A stretch of 64,000 nt of DNA, from the NCBI GenBank assembly GCA_040437565.1, contig JBDOQK010000085.1, positions 1-64,000 on the forward strand, read 5' to 3'. Positions 50,781-60,932 of the stretch are shown piece by piece (within the stretch, counting starts at the first letter, position 1; the number at the start of each line of letters is the position of its first letter). Below the pieces are notes generated by a model. The model had not been told where the DNA came from. It worked only from the letters and a program-made list of their open reading frames with translations, and ran no database searches. The translations under genes and the position numbers were made by a program. This stretch comes from Albugo candida. Taxonomy: Eukaryota; Oomycota; Peronosporomycetes; Albuginales.

Positions 50781-51765
50781 ATGAAGGTGTATTCAAGTTT
50801 GTTCCTTCCTGTGGTGCTTTCCCAACCAAATAAAGATTGCTTCATTCCTGAAAGCGGTATACACTGTTGGGAACCTGGCGATAGCATTCCTGTCGAGAAG
50901 CCAACATTCTTCACGCTAGCTAAATCAGATAAGNNNNNNNNNNNNNNNNNNNNNNNNNNNNNNNNNNNNNNNNNNNNNNNNNNNNNNNNNNNNNNNNNNN
51001 NNNNNNNNNNNNNNNNNNNNNNNNNNNNNNNNNAGGGAACCTGGCGATAGCATTCCTGTCGAGAAGCCAACATTCTTCACGCTAGCTAAATCAGATAAGC
51101 CGGTGAAATTAAAGTGTCTACTATCGAATGGTGAACAGTTTAATGGAGGTGAATACAATCTTGCTCCTTATGGCGATGGCCACTTTTGTGTTACTTTTCA
51201 GTACAGATTTAATAAGGGAACCTTGACGCTGCAGCGAAATGGGGCTAGGCGGGAGGATGCTCACAAAGCGTCTGAATCGAAGACATGGGTTTTAACAGAT
51301 ATGATTGTCAAATGGAAGAAGCCAAAAGACTCTACACTAACTGGAATTCTTGGCCAAACAATAACTTTCCAGATGGATTATATTGGCCTTGGCGTACCAT
51401 ATCAAAGTGTGATGGAGGATTTGAAAGAGAAAGAAGAGCATAGACGTACAGTTTACGCACTGGATGTAGATGATACGGAGATCGAAATTCCTTATACCAA
51501 ACATAAGCTTCAAGATGGTAAAGGTAAATGGATATTGGGATGGGATGTTATGAAATCGATGGACATTACGTTTGGCAAAGCGAACAAAATAGAGCACTAT
51601 ATTCAGCAGTCAGTTGCTGGACTTCCCGCACAACGTTACCCGGAAGGTGTCATTCTTACGCTGACTGAGTCAAATGCGATTGATAATGCGACAAGCTCAA
51701 TCAATTTGTTGCACTCTTTTCCTTCCCAAAGTTATCCTTTCTATCTTCCTTTCATCCGAGACTGA
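50781..51765 (+). CDS. Secreted protein of unrecognised family, SSP-A
   Basis: Starts at the ATG 50781. A 65-bp repeat flanks the gap 50934-51033; collapsing 166 bp gives 272 residues in frame. The first ~14-17 residues (MKVYSSLFLPVVLSQ) are a short hydrophobic leader, probably a signal peptide. The mature part shares with SSP-B (58028-58783) the blocks EYNLAPxGDG, CxxFQYxFxKGxxTL, GLGVP, and GKWxxGxxVMxxMDIxF, plus a cysteine near residue 20. Overall residue identity is low, perhaps a quarter to a third, so the pair is old or fast-evolving. No known domain was recognised. The beta-rich pattern of alternating hydrophobic residues suggests a folded extracellular domain. An effector or surface role is inference. 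It is head-to-head with TOR. Confidence 0.75.
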
Positions 51766-52640
51766 ATCACAAAACGCTCCACTCAGGAAAGCGCGATGAG
51801 TTGTAGGGGTACACAAGGTTCCTGTACCATCTTGTACACCAATCCGCTTGGAACACATAAATACCTCCTATGCGACACCACTTAAAAGAATCTGTACGCT
51901 GAGCAATGTATTTCGCGTATAAGCAATGAATATGCAATAGGGTGTACAATATCAATCGAAACTTCTCCCCATTTGGACGCGATGCCATTCGCTAAGGCCC
52001 CATAAGCTTAATCGATCGTAAGATAGCGACAGNNNNNNNNNNNNNNNNNNNNNNNNNNNNNNNNNNNNNNNNNNNNNNNNNNNNNNNNNNNNNNNNNNNN
52101 NNNNNNNNNNNNNNNNNNNNNNNNNNNNNNNNTCTGCAATCGCCATGACAATACCGCTATTTCACACACATAATAAGCCTAAACACAGTTCAACATTGCC
52201 GAAAACATCACCTTCGATATGCTGTAATTTGCTTAGACTTGAGCCAGTACCAAAACGCATCGCAATGCGCAGAACATTCCATCAATTCTTCTTCGTTTTT
52301 CCTCCGAATTCCTCTTCAAGATTCCCATCAGAATGTGCGCCAAGTGTCTGAGACGTAACATACCTTTAGCATCAAAAACTTTCCTATCAGTTGATATGTA
52401 TTCGTCACACGATCTTTCTCCTCACCACTCGCTAACTTCGAAATTGCAGCGCTTCCAATCCCTGGCACATCTAGTGAATCGCTTGTCAGTGGCGCTCTGA
52501 GAAAAGCCGCCAGTCGATCTTCCGCGATCCGAGACTTTGTGGATCATAGCCGTCACTCATATTCGAGCTTCTTATCCTGGTTTGCTTTTTATGTGAACAC
52601 ACCATTATGGTGTACAATCCCTATTGGTCGAATAAAAGAA
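51766..52640. other. Intergenic sequence, nothing recognised
   Basis: Holds the presumed 3' flank of SSP-A and the gap 52033-52132, whose flanks do not repeat. No frame here shows a recognisable motif. Confidence 0.5.
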
Positions 52641-53157
52641 TCATTTCCACCAATTCAATCGCTTTAATGGTTCACCCTTTCGCTGCAATTTAGAACAGTA
52701 ACTTGTGAATCGATCGCAGCAATAAAAATTGCTGTTGACGGAATAAATGTATTTGCTTTTTCGAATGTTACAATGATACGCACTCGGACAAAAAGGAAGT
52801 GCGTGCAAATGCGCGCACAAGTTGAAACAGTACGTAACGAAAATCGCTTACGCAGTATATGCGAATGCCACAACTTCTTACTAGCACTCGACAGAATCTC
52901 TATACACGAAATCCGCAAAAGGAACCAGTACATCGTAGTAATTGTCACGATCAAAGGTTACAGTATTCACATCTCTACAGAAGGACTAGGTAACTTCTAC
53001 ATAACCTTCTCTCCTGCCCTACCCACACTGCCCTTCTCGCTATGCGATACTGTCACAATCAATAGGTCGCTTAGCGCGTCGATAAACATGATCGACTCAA
53101 TTGTCCTAGAAATTCCGCATACGAAAATGTACCGCCTTGAAAACTGGCACGATCTTC
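52641..53157 (+). repeat. Inverted ~0.5 kb repeat, copy 1
   Basis: Nearly identical, in reverse complement, to 60933-61448, with only scattered substitutions and one small block difference near 52712. Both copies end at a 100-N gap on the SEC24 side. In copy 2 the other edge is the 5' end of the PH-like gene, so the repeat may be the original upstream region of that gene. One frame (52773 onward, plus) stays open for about 128 codons in both copies, but it resembles nothing known and lies in presumed promoter sequence. Confidence 0.85.
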
Positions 53158-53257
53158 NNNNNNNNNNNNNNNNNNNNNNNNNNNNNNNNNNNNNNNNNNN
53201 NNNNNNNNNNNNNNNNNNNNNNNNNNNNNNNNNNNNNNNNNNNNNNNNNNNNNNNNN

Positions 53258-56200
53258 GGGAGCCCATCCAAAAGTGCGTCAATGACGTCACGCGACTCAC
53301 TCAAATTGACCAAAAGCTCGTCTGGGATCGGTATAAACAGCTCTTCAAGATCGGCAATCACCATCATTTGAGGTGTTTTGAGTGTTGCCTATGAACAAAG
53401 TATGAGACACGAAGCAAAGAATGCATGACGAGCTACTTGCTTTGAGATTGTAAAAGTGAACCGTGCTATCAAATGTGATGAAACCCAAGCGTGTGCGAGG
53501 ACTGCCGGGTAAATGATCCAATTGCGTTTTGATGGTTTCTGTAATAGCACGCAGAGCTCCAACTCCTGGGGCGGATACGTCAATCACAAAGACATAACAC
53601 GGAGGCTGTGGAGGTCGCATCATGTACTCGGAAGGAGCTACAAACTCAACGCTTCCTTTATGTAATTCCGGACGTTCTTCTCGATCCTGACGCTGCTGAT
53701 TCGATTTAAGATGAGAAAAGTAAGAACTTGCAACATCGTTGGAAACACCACACAAATTGCATCGCCAACGTCGACCATTATCCACCCACTGAACGAATGG
53801 ATTGATATATGTGCGGCAGTGACGACATCGGACGACTCCCGTGGACCCAAAATTGATTACATCCAATTCCTACATCCATCCCGTTAGTCGTATACACGAT
53901 AGCACAACACCTCGTACTTGGTTTTGTGGTGCTAAAGGCCGAATTACGACACCAATTGTGATATGCGAACGATTGGCAAAGTCTTGCGAGTGGGGAAGAA
54001 CGCTGACACTTGCACGCATAAAGTCTGGAGAGCATTGAGATGCCATCAATTCATCCGAAATGGAATCNNNNNNNNNNNNNNNNNNNNNNNNNNNNNNNNN
54101 NNNNNNNNNNNNNNNNNNNNNNNNNNNNNNNNNNNNNNNNNNNNNNNNNNNNNNNNNNNNNNNNNNNTTGTGGTGCTAAAGGCCGAATTACGACACCAAT
54201 TGTGATATGCGAACGATTGGCAAAGTCTTGCGAGTGGGGAAGAACGCTGACACTTGCACGCATAAAGTCTGGAGAGCATTGAGATGCCATCAATTCATCC
54301 GAAATGGAATCCGATTGAAGTGGAAGGGATCCTATTTACATGGAATTTGAGTGAGAATAGTGTTAGATTGTGGAATCGTCAACTTACCCATCGTATCAGG
54401 CTGCTGATAGTTCCCACTTGCGAGTTCATTCGTGCTATAATTCGACGGTGGCCCGCTCATGTAGTTTTGTGTGCCTGAGAGTGGTCCAGGCTCATTATTT
54501 ATCCGAGTTGGTGCGTTTAATGAACCCACTGGTGGCCGCACCCCCGGAGTATTACTCATCGCATTCGTCACTTCTGTCGGAGGACCCGCTAGCGCTCCAC
54601 TCGGATACCTACCCGGCTGCGCTGGAGCGGCATTGTACTGCGATGAAGGTCCGCCCGGCTGCACTGGAAAAGCATTGGACTGCGCTGAAGGTCCGCCCGG
54701 CTGCATTGAAGGGGCATTATACTGCGACGGAGGTCTACCCACCTTCATGGGTGGAGCATTGGACTGCATTGGCGGACCACTTGGCTGCATTGAAGGGGCA
54801 TTGTACTGCGCCAAATGTCCACCCGGTTGCACTGGAGGGGCATTGGGCTGCGCTGGAGGTCCGCCTGACTGCATAACAGGAGCATTGGACTGCATTGGCG
54901 GACCACTTGGCTGCATTGAAGGGGCATTGTACTGCGCCAAATGTCCACCCGGTTGCACTGGAGGGGCATTGGGCTGCGCTGGAGGTCCGCCTGACTGCAT
55001 AACAGGAGCATTGGACTGCATTGGCGGACCACTTGGCTGCATTGAAGGGGCATTGTACTGCGCCAAATGTCCACCCGGTTGCACTGGAGGGGCATTGGGC
55101 TGCGCTGGAGGTCCGCCTGACTGCATAACAGGAGCATTGGACTGCATTGGCGGACCACTTGGCTGCATTGAAGGGGCATTGTACTGCGCCAAATGTCCAC
55201 CCGGTTGCACTGGAGGGGCATTGGGCTGCGCTGGAGGTCCGCCTGACTGCATAACAGGAGCATTGGACTGCATTGGCGGACCACTTGGCTGCATTGAAGG
55301 GGCATTGTACTGCGCCAAATGTCCACCCGGTTGCACTGGAGGGGCATTGGGCTGCGCTGGAGGTCCGCCTGACTGCATAACAGGAGCATTGGACTGCATT
55401 GGCGGACCACTTGGCTGCATTGAAGGGGCATTGTACTGCGCCAAATGTCCACCCGGTTGCACTGGAGGGNNNNNNNNNNNNNNNNNNNNNNNNNNNNNNN
55501 NNNNNNNNNNNNNNNNNNNNNNNNNNNNNNNNNNNNNNNNNNNNNNNNNNNNNNNNNNNNNNNNNNNNNGGACCACTTGGCTGCATTGAAGGGGCATTGT
55601 ACTGCGCCAAATGTCCACCCGGTTGCACTGGAGGGGCATTGGGCTGCGCTGGAGGTCCGCCTGACTGCATAACAGGAGCATTGGACTGCATTGGCGGACC
55701 ACTTGGCTGCATTGAAGGGGCATTGTACTGCGCCAAATGTCCACCCGGTTGCACTGGAGGGGCATTGGGCTGCGCTGGAGGTCCGCCTGACTGCATAACA
55801 GGAGCATTGGACTGCATTGGCGGACCACTTGGCTGCATTGAAGGGGCATTGTACTGCGCCAAATGTCCACCCGGTTGCACTGGAGGGGCATTGGGCTGCG
55901 CTGGAGGTCCGCCTGACTGCATAACAGGAGCATTGGACTGCATTGGCGGACCACTTGGCTGCATTGAAGGGGCATTGTACTGCGCCAAATGTCCACCCGG
56001 TTGCACTGGAGGGGCATTGGGCTGCGCTGGAGGTCCGCCTGACTGCATAACAGGAGCATTGGACTGCATTGGCGGACCACTTGGCTGCATTGAAGGGGCA
56101 TTGTACTGCGCCAAATGTCCACCCGGTTGCACTGGAGGGGCATTGGGCTGCGCTGGAGGTCCGCCTGACTGCATAACAGGAGCATTGGACTGCATTGGCG

Positions 56201-56822
56201 GACCACTTGGCTGCATTGAAGGGGCATTGTACTGCGCCAAATGTCCACCCGGTTGCACTGGAGGGGCATTGGGCTGCGCTGGAGGTCCGCCTGACTGCAT
56301 AACAGGAGCATTGGACTGCATTGGTGGACCACTTGGCTGCGTTGGAGGAGCGTTGGAAGCACGAGAAGATCCTGGTGCGTATGCGGCGAATCCAAGTGGC
56401 GGACCTCCAGGACCAGAAGGCGGCATGGGCGTATTTGATGGTGGCTGAAATCCCGGAGAGCTTCGTGGAGGCTGCTGATAGCCACTGGATGACGACATTG
56501 AAAGTGGCCCAGAAGGTCTTGGGTGGCCCATTTGGTGTGGGACATGCGGTGGGCCATGCAAAGACATTTGAGAAAAAGACTGGTGGAAATCGCCTCCGCG
56601 ATCGCTCATAGGCGCGCGTGCAGAATCTGTTGGATTTGTGGGCGGAAAAGCGCTTGTTCGACCGTTTCCCGCATTTGGAGCCACGTGAAAGGGTCGAAAT
56701 CCATACTCTACTCCTTCGTTTGGCGTCCCTGGAGGCACTATAGATTGCGTTGGATTTGAGGTATGCGGAGATGGGTTTTGAGGCCCCCCTCTAGGCATAA
56801 ACTGTCGATTTGGAGGAATCAT
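53258..56822 (-). CDS. SEC24: COPII coat protein SEC24, 3' part missing at a gap
   Basis: Exons on the minus strand: 54388-56822, 53909-54331, 53441-53869, and 53388 down to the gap at 53257. Introns are 56 bp, 39 bp and 52 bp; the last is a GC-AG intron (AAA|GCAAGT). The protein starts MIPPNRQFMPRGG with a long Pro/Gln/Asn-rich disordered region carrying a 42-residue tandem repeat. Then come CSPDFMRASVSVLPHS, the zinc finger VRCRHCRTYINPFVQW...RWRCNLCG, and the trunk domain (CYVFVIDVSAPGVG, then LPGSPRTRLGFITFDSTVHF, and IADLEELFIPIPDELLVNL). SEC24 binds cargo in the COPII coat at ER exit sites. The beta-barrel, helical and gelsolin domains should follow but the frame runs into 100 N, beyond which lies an unrelated repeat. 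A piece resembling the helical domain is at 60615-60832. The gap 54068-54167 inside exon 2 has repeated flanks (136 bp). Confidence 0.9.
54774..56345 (-). repeat. 126-bp coding minisatellite in SEC24
   Basis: Units of exactly 126 bp start at 54774, 54900, 55026, 55152, 55278 and 55404, then after the gap (55470-55569) at 55570, 55696, 55822, 55948, 56074, 56200 and a diverged one at 56326. About eleven complete copies are visible, apparently identical. Each encodes 42 residues: SGPPMQSNAPVMQ, SGGPPAQPNAPPVQ and PGGHLAQYNAPSMQP. More diverged relatives continue toward 54600. Because 126 is divisible by three and the unit lacks stops in several frames, long open frames appear on both strands here; they are by-products. 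The true copy number is unknown because the gap falls in the array. Confidence 0.93.
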
Positions 56823-57015
56823 TCGCGTTGTGTAAGGCCGAGAAAAGAGCGGAATGCTTTTAACGCCGTGCTACGCTCAGGGGATCTATACTGTATTAGT
56901 GTTTGCACATAAAATNNNNNNNNNNNNNNNNNNNNNNNNNNNNNNNNNNNNNNNNNNNNNNNNNNNNNNNNNNNNNNNNNNNNNNNNNNNNNNNNNNNNN
57001 NNNNNNNNNNNNNNN

Positions 57016-58027
57016 TACAAATGTTAATCGCTACACACAAAGAATCGTTGGCTTTTTAGAGGATGCTGGTGGAAGCTGGTGGATCGGTTCTCGACTTGGG
57101 TCCATTCTACTCGTTCTTTTCCCATTCTATTTATATCTGTTTTTGGTCAAAACACTTTTACTATTGTCAAAAACAAACCTTTTTGCAACGCTCTATGCTT
57201 CAACCTTCCAATGAATAGCACGACTCTAAGCATACCGGGTGTTTGGCAAGCAAGACGTGGGTTGAGCTGGCGATCACAAGTACGTGCAATGAGAAAGCCT
57301 CTTACTAAACTGACCAAATGTGAAAGGAGCGATTGGCAGTGTTTGCGCGCCTTCCTTGTAAAGATCAAGCTGATGCACACAATAGATAAGGATTTATCAA
57401 CTTATGCACTCAAAAGTGCAAAATGCTGTCATGTCGGAAGCGTAAACGGAACAAAACTGGAAATAAGCCGACTAAAGGTTGGAAACGAACCATCCCCATT
57501 ATCTCTGGTGTCGTTTTCGAAGTCGTTGTCACCACTTTGTTGCAAAGTGGCAACGCGGCTCTGCCACGAGGATATTGACCTTTTCTTGGAAGGATAAGTC
57601 TGTGCCCACAATATCTCGCAACATCAATGTGACAATAAAGATCGAGACATATATGCAAAGTGCCCATTCTCTGCAATGTTCCACAACACAAGGCTGCAAA
57701 GAGCTATCTTCCATCGAGTACGTTTTGAATTCAAGTGAGCTGCAACGTTCGGTGTATCAGAGAGATGAAGGAACACGGCATGCGAATGTGCTTACTAAAA
57801 TGCGGATACACAAGCTCTTCCGTTACTTCATCACGTGGCCTCATNNNNNNNNNNNNNNNNNNNNNNNNNNNNNNNNNNNNNNNNNNNNNNNNNNNNNNNN
57901 NNNNNNNNNNNNNNNNNNNNNNNNNNNNNNNNNNNNNNNNNNNNATTGATGAAAAATACGGAGGGAAGGAAGTGTAAATCAGTAAAGAAAGAGCTTTCTG
58001 ATTCGAACCGCATCGAGTGTATTACTG
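57016..58027. other. Intergenic sequence with one doubtful ORF
   Basis: Sequence upstream of SEC24 and downstream of SSP-B, with the gap 57845-57944. An ATG at 57211 opens a 128-codon frame to 57597 (MNSTTLSIPGVWQARRG at the start), basic and cysteine-containing, with no recognisable domain or signal peptide. It may be a small gene divergent from SEC24 or chance. Nothing else is supported. Confidence 0.35.
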
Positions 58028-58783
58028 TTATCCATGTACGATGGATGCACTTTCTTCTTTGGGTTCTTCATGACCTACAAGGTGAATATAGTGCGTTTCA
58101 ACAGACGTTTTGGTGAACCATATGTCCATCAACCGCATAACCTCCGATCCAAATACCCATTTACCTTCATTGCTCGAACGCTCACTTAACGGATGAATCT
58201 TTTTCTTATCAAGATGGAAGCTGAGTACCGTTTTTCCATCCCCGAAAGTAAACGTGAATAGCACATTTTGAGATTTATCAGGCTTGACTTCGTCAAAAAT
58301 CGATTGCGGTACACCTAGGCCCTCAAAGCCCATTAGAAACTCAATGCTCCCGCCCTGCGTTTCTATTGGATTCAGCCTTAGAATTGGATCCGCGGTCGCC
58401 TTCACAAGTGGTAAAAACCATCTGGATGGATTCTTTGAGAGTGCGTAAGTATACCCGTTAGGATACAGTATATTGAAGTGCTGTGGCAAACTCAGCGTCA
58501 CGATTCCCTTAGAAAATTGGTATTGAAATTTATTACATTTTGCACCATCTCCATCAGGAGCAAGGTTGTATTCCTTTATCGGTAGCATGTTTTTAACTTT
58601 TTCTGATGTATATGTGAATTCCTTCGGATGGTCGTCTCTATTCAGCTTGAATGTTATTTGTTCCTCGGGGAGAGGCTTACCGACAGCAGCCGCTTTAAGT
58701 TTATGATCTTCATCTTGAATAAAGCAGCTTCCATCGGCTCGCGAAATTAAGAGAGGAAGGGCCAGACTTGTATATACTTTCAT
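58028..58783 (-). CDS. Secreted protein of unrecognised family, SSP-B
   Basis: A single exon of 251 codons from the ATG at 58783, with no gap. The leader MKVYTSLALPLLIS matches that of SSP-A and looks like a short signal peptide. Shared blocks with SSP-A are CFI near residue 20, KEYNLAPDGDG, FQYQFSKGIVTL, GLGVPQSIFDEV, and GKWVFGSEVMRLMDIWFTK; two cysteines (in SCFIQ and AKCNKFQ) occupy equivalent positions in both. The protein is hydrophilic, with alternating strands and no membrane span after the leader. No database family is recalled. It faces a decayed TOR 5' fragment, as SSP-A faces TOR, in the opposite orientation. An intact frame in a rearranged segment suggests it is still selected for. 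Confidence 0.8.
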   Translation of the reverse strand: MKVYTSLALPLLISRADGSCFIQDEDHKLKAAAVGKPLPEEQITFKLNRDDHPKEFTYTSEKVKNMLPIKEYNLAPDGDGAKCNKFQYQFSKGIVTLSLPQHFNILYPNGYTYALSKNPSRWFLPLVKATADPILRLNPIETQGGSIEFLMGFEGLGVPQSIFDEVKPDKSQNVLFTFTFGDGKTVLSFHLDKKKIHPLSERSSNEGKWVFGSEVMRLMDIWFTKTSVETHYIHLVGHEEPKEESASIVHG

Positions 58784-59005
58784 TTTGCGTGGGAATAGGC
58801 GAAGACGGTCACAAGAAAAAAAATTAAGTGGCTCTGCTTAGAGTTGGTTTCGATTTGAATCCAGCTCATCTTGTCGAGCACGACAACTTGGTTCCAAGAC
58901 ATGAAATGTTGCACATGGCTGAGACATCACTATAGCTAAGTCTTCCCAACTTAATAGGACGGTGGATGTCAAATGTATCAAGTATGACAGTACATCATAT
59001 GGGAG
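58784..59005 (-). promoter_or_regulatory. Upstream block of SSP-B, conserved with SSP-A
   Basis: Reverse-complement counterpart of 50477-50780. It keeps the CATATGATGTACTG and CATCCACCGTCCTATTA stretches and the AAATCGAAAC segment near the start codon. Indels distinguish the two. Likely a duplicated promoter region. Confidence 0.65.
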
Positions 59006-60224
59006 GGTTCAAAATCTAGAAATAGCAAAAGCTTGGCATCGTGTTCTCCCGCTCATTTATGACAAGTTGACACCGTATACAATTAGGTAGTAGCAAAATT
59101 AGATATCAAAGTAGATAATATCGTACGCTTAGTGAAGTCAGCACAAACTTATAATTTTGACAAGCTGCTCTTCAGACAATCTCTTGTCATGTGTCACGTG
59201 TCGTCCATACATTTCGAAACCATCAGAGCGCATGAATCAGCGCTTTATCAATTATCAAAGGCTATCGTGCTGACAAGGGATCAAATAAGCCAGACTTTCT
59301 ATATTTTCAAAGCAACTCATTCAACATTTTTGAATTTTGTGAAGCACAATATCGCAGCAATCGGACCATAACTATCGCCTTGTCGTTGTTTCTTCTGACT
59401 AATTTAACGTGTAAACCCTCTCCAGTCTGCCTGAATCAAACGCTATATGATGAGATATGATCATACAAAGTCTCTGTAGGCGACACTGCGCAAAGCATAT
59501 ACCCGCTCCATTATGATGTATTGCTACAGCGTTTTTAAGAATTCGCGAGCATTTGTGCTGTATAGACGGAAGTGACACTATGCGCAATACGTCTCGCGCC
59601 TAAACCTATTATATGGCTACTAAAGACAGTAATAAAGCGCTGCCTTCATCTGCTTAATTCGTCTGAAGTATCGGCTCTAACTGTGCGCAAAGGAAAACGT
59701 ACGCGGAAGTTGGAAGAAAGCCTTGACTCCTGCTTGCGAATCTTCTATCATTTAAGCTATTCGAATAGATGATTATCGAGTTTTAGCTTACTTAAGAGAC
59801 ACGGTACTTAGTTTATGTGCGCCTTTAATACTACGCTGTTCTACGCATCTCATGCATCATATATACTGTATTAACAAGTTCCATACGCTCCTGAATGACT
59901 TGAAAAGGTTTGACGTAAAAGCGGGCAGCCGGTAATCACACCTACAGCAAGCCATGCATCACCGAATCATCCAGGTTATATCTCGAACAAGTTCTTGCTG
60001 CACAGTGATCAGACCGCATTCAGAAGAAGGAAGTGTGTCAACGTTTTTGTATATGTTTTATGTGAGATTGCTGCCAGCGCATTCTACCTTATGCACGACA
60101 CTGCTTCCAGGTGTTTCAATCAGAATGCCTAAATTTGTGGGCAGCAGCATGTAAACTCCTGGTAGAGATTTCACCGAAAATTTACCTGTTTTTATACCAC
60201 GGAATCGAATCATCCAAGTCCGTG
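59006..60224. other. Intergenic sequence, nothing recognised
   Basis: Lies between the SSP-B upstream block and the TOR pseudogene. In the intact locus, the matching interval falls in the 100-N gap 50377-50476, so this stretch may show what is missing there (TOR 5' flank and first codons), though no TOR-like translation was found in it. Confidence 0.45.
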
Positions 60225-60610
60225 ACCATAGTGGCAATGGATGAGGTAGTGACAATGTTTATCGCAGAAAGAAACGATCTCATTCAATCACGCAAGTCTT
60301 TGAGAACATCTCAAGCGCCAATCTCACGACACTTTTAATCACATCCAAAGCTTTGGGTCACATTGTTTCCAAAACGACAGCGTTCAACTCCGTCGTCATG
60401 CCGCCACAATAATACTCAACAAGCTCGGTGAACGAGCGCCTTCCACTGCATTTCGCCATATCAAAAAAATTGTTTCGATTCCACTTGGTGTGCGTTCTGG
60501 GACTCTAACATAATCGTCACCATGAGTGCTTGTCAACTCTCTGCAAAGCTATTTCTCTCTAATTCGATTGCACGATCAAATCACGAGAGCGGGTGATTCT
60601 TGTGTCGTCT
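60225..60610 (+). pseudogene. TOR 5'-region pseudogene fragment
   Basis: Aligns with TOR codons encoded at about 50.24-49.77 kb. Matching pieces are AMDEVV...FIAERND, HSITQVFENISSANL (TOR: HSLTKVFEKIPSADL) and SKALGHIVS; at DNA level GCGCCTTCCACTGCATTTCG and CAAAGCTATTTCTCTCT are shared. Several deletions, one of roughly 50 bp, together with frameshifts and stops show it is dead. It is inverted relative to TOR and lies head-to-head with SSP-B, mirroring TOR and SSP-A. Confidence 0.85.
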
Positions 60611-60614
60611 TACC

Positions 60615-60832
60615 AAATTTCCGACTTCATTCTCACTCGACTGCGTGTAGTATTCGCACAAGTCTTTCGATCTGTCGATGTGGACACATTGTGCAATCTG
60701 ATCGCCAAAAATGCGCTGGAAACGTGTCTGAAAACCGGTTTTGAAAGCGCTCGTACACGTATGCACTCACAATGTACCGAGATCATTCGAGCGTATCGGA
60801 ATTCAGGCGCATACGGAAGCACCAACACACCC
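60615..60832 (+). pseudogene. SEC24-like fragment (helical domain)
   Basis: One frame reads LRVVFAQVFRSVDVDTLCNL, then IAKNALETCLKTGFE and CTEIIRAYRNSG, which follows the Sec23/Sec24 helical-domain pattern (RxxxxFxxxDxxxxxxxxAKxA...AYR). It follows the TOR pseudogene directly and ends at the gap 60833-60932, beyond which is the inverted repeat that also follows SEC24 at 53 kb. It may be a truncated duplicate or a misplaced piece of the SEC24 gene whose 3' part is missing. The family match is by eye. Confidence 0.5.
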
Positions 60833-60932
60833 NNNNNNNNNNNNNNNNNNNNNNNNNNNNNNNNNNNNNNNNNNNNNNNNNNNNNNNNNNNNNNNNNNNN
60901 NNNNNNNNNNNNNNNNNNNNNNNNNNNNNNNN

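Noticed and set aside
52773-53157. Open frame of ~128 codons conserved in both copies of the inverted repeat
   Set aside because: The copies are so alike at DNA level that an open frame carries no evidence of selection. It resembles no family and lies in the presumed 5' flank of the PH-like gene.
54471-56448. Long cysteine/glycine-rich plus-strand frames and other minus-strand frames across the SEC24 repeat
   Set aside because: They arise because the 126-bp unit is a multiple of three and lacks stops in several frames. Only the minus frame that continues into the SEC24 zinc finger and trunk has family support.
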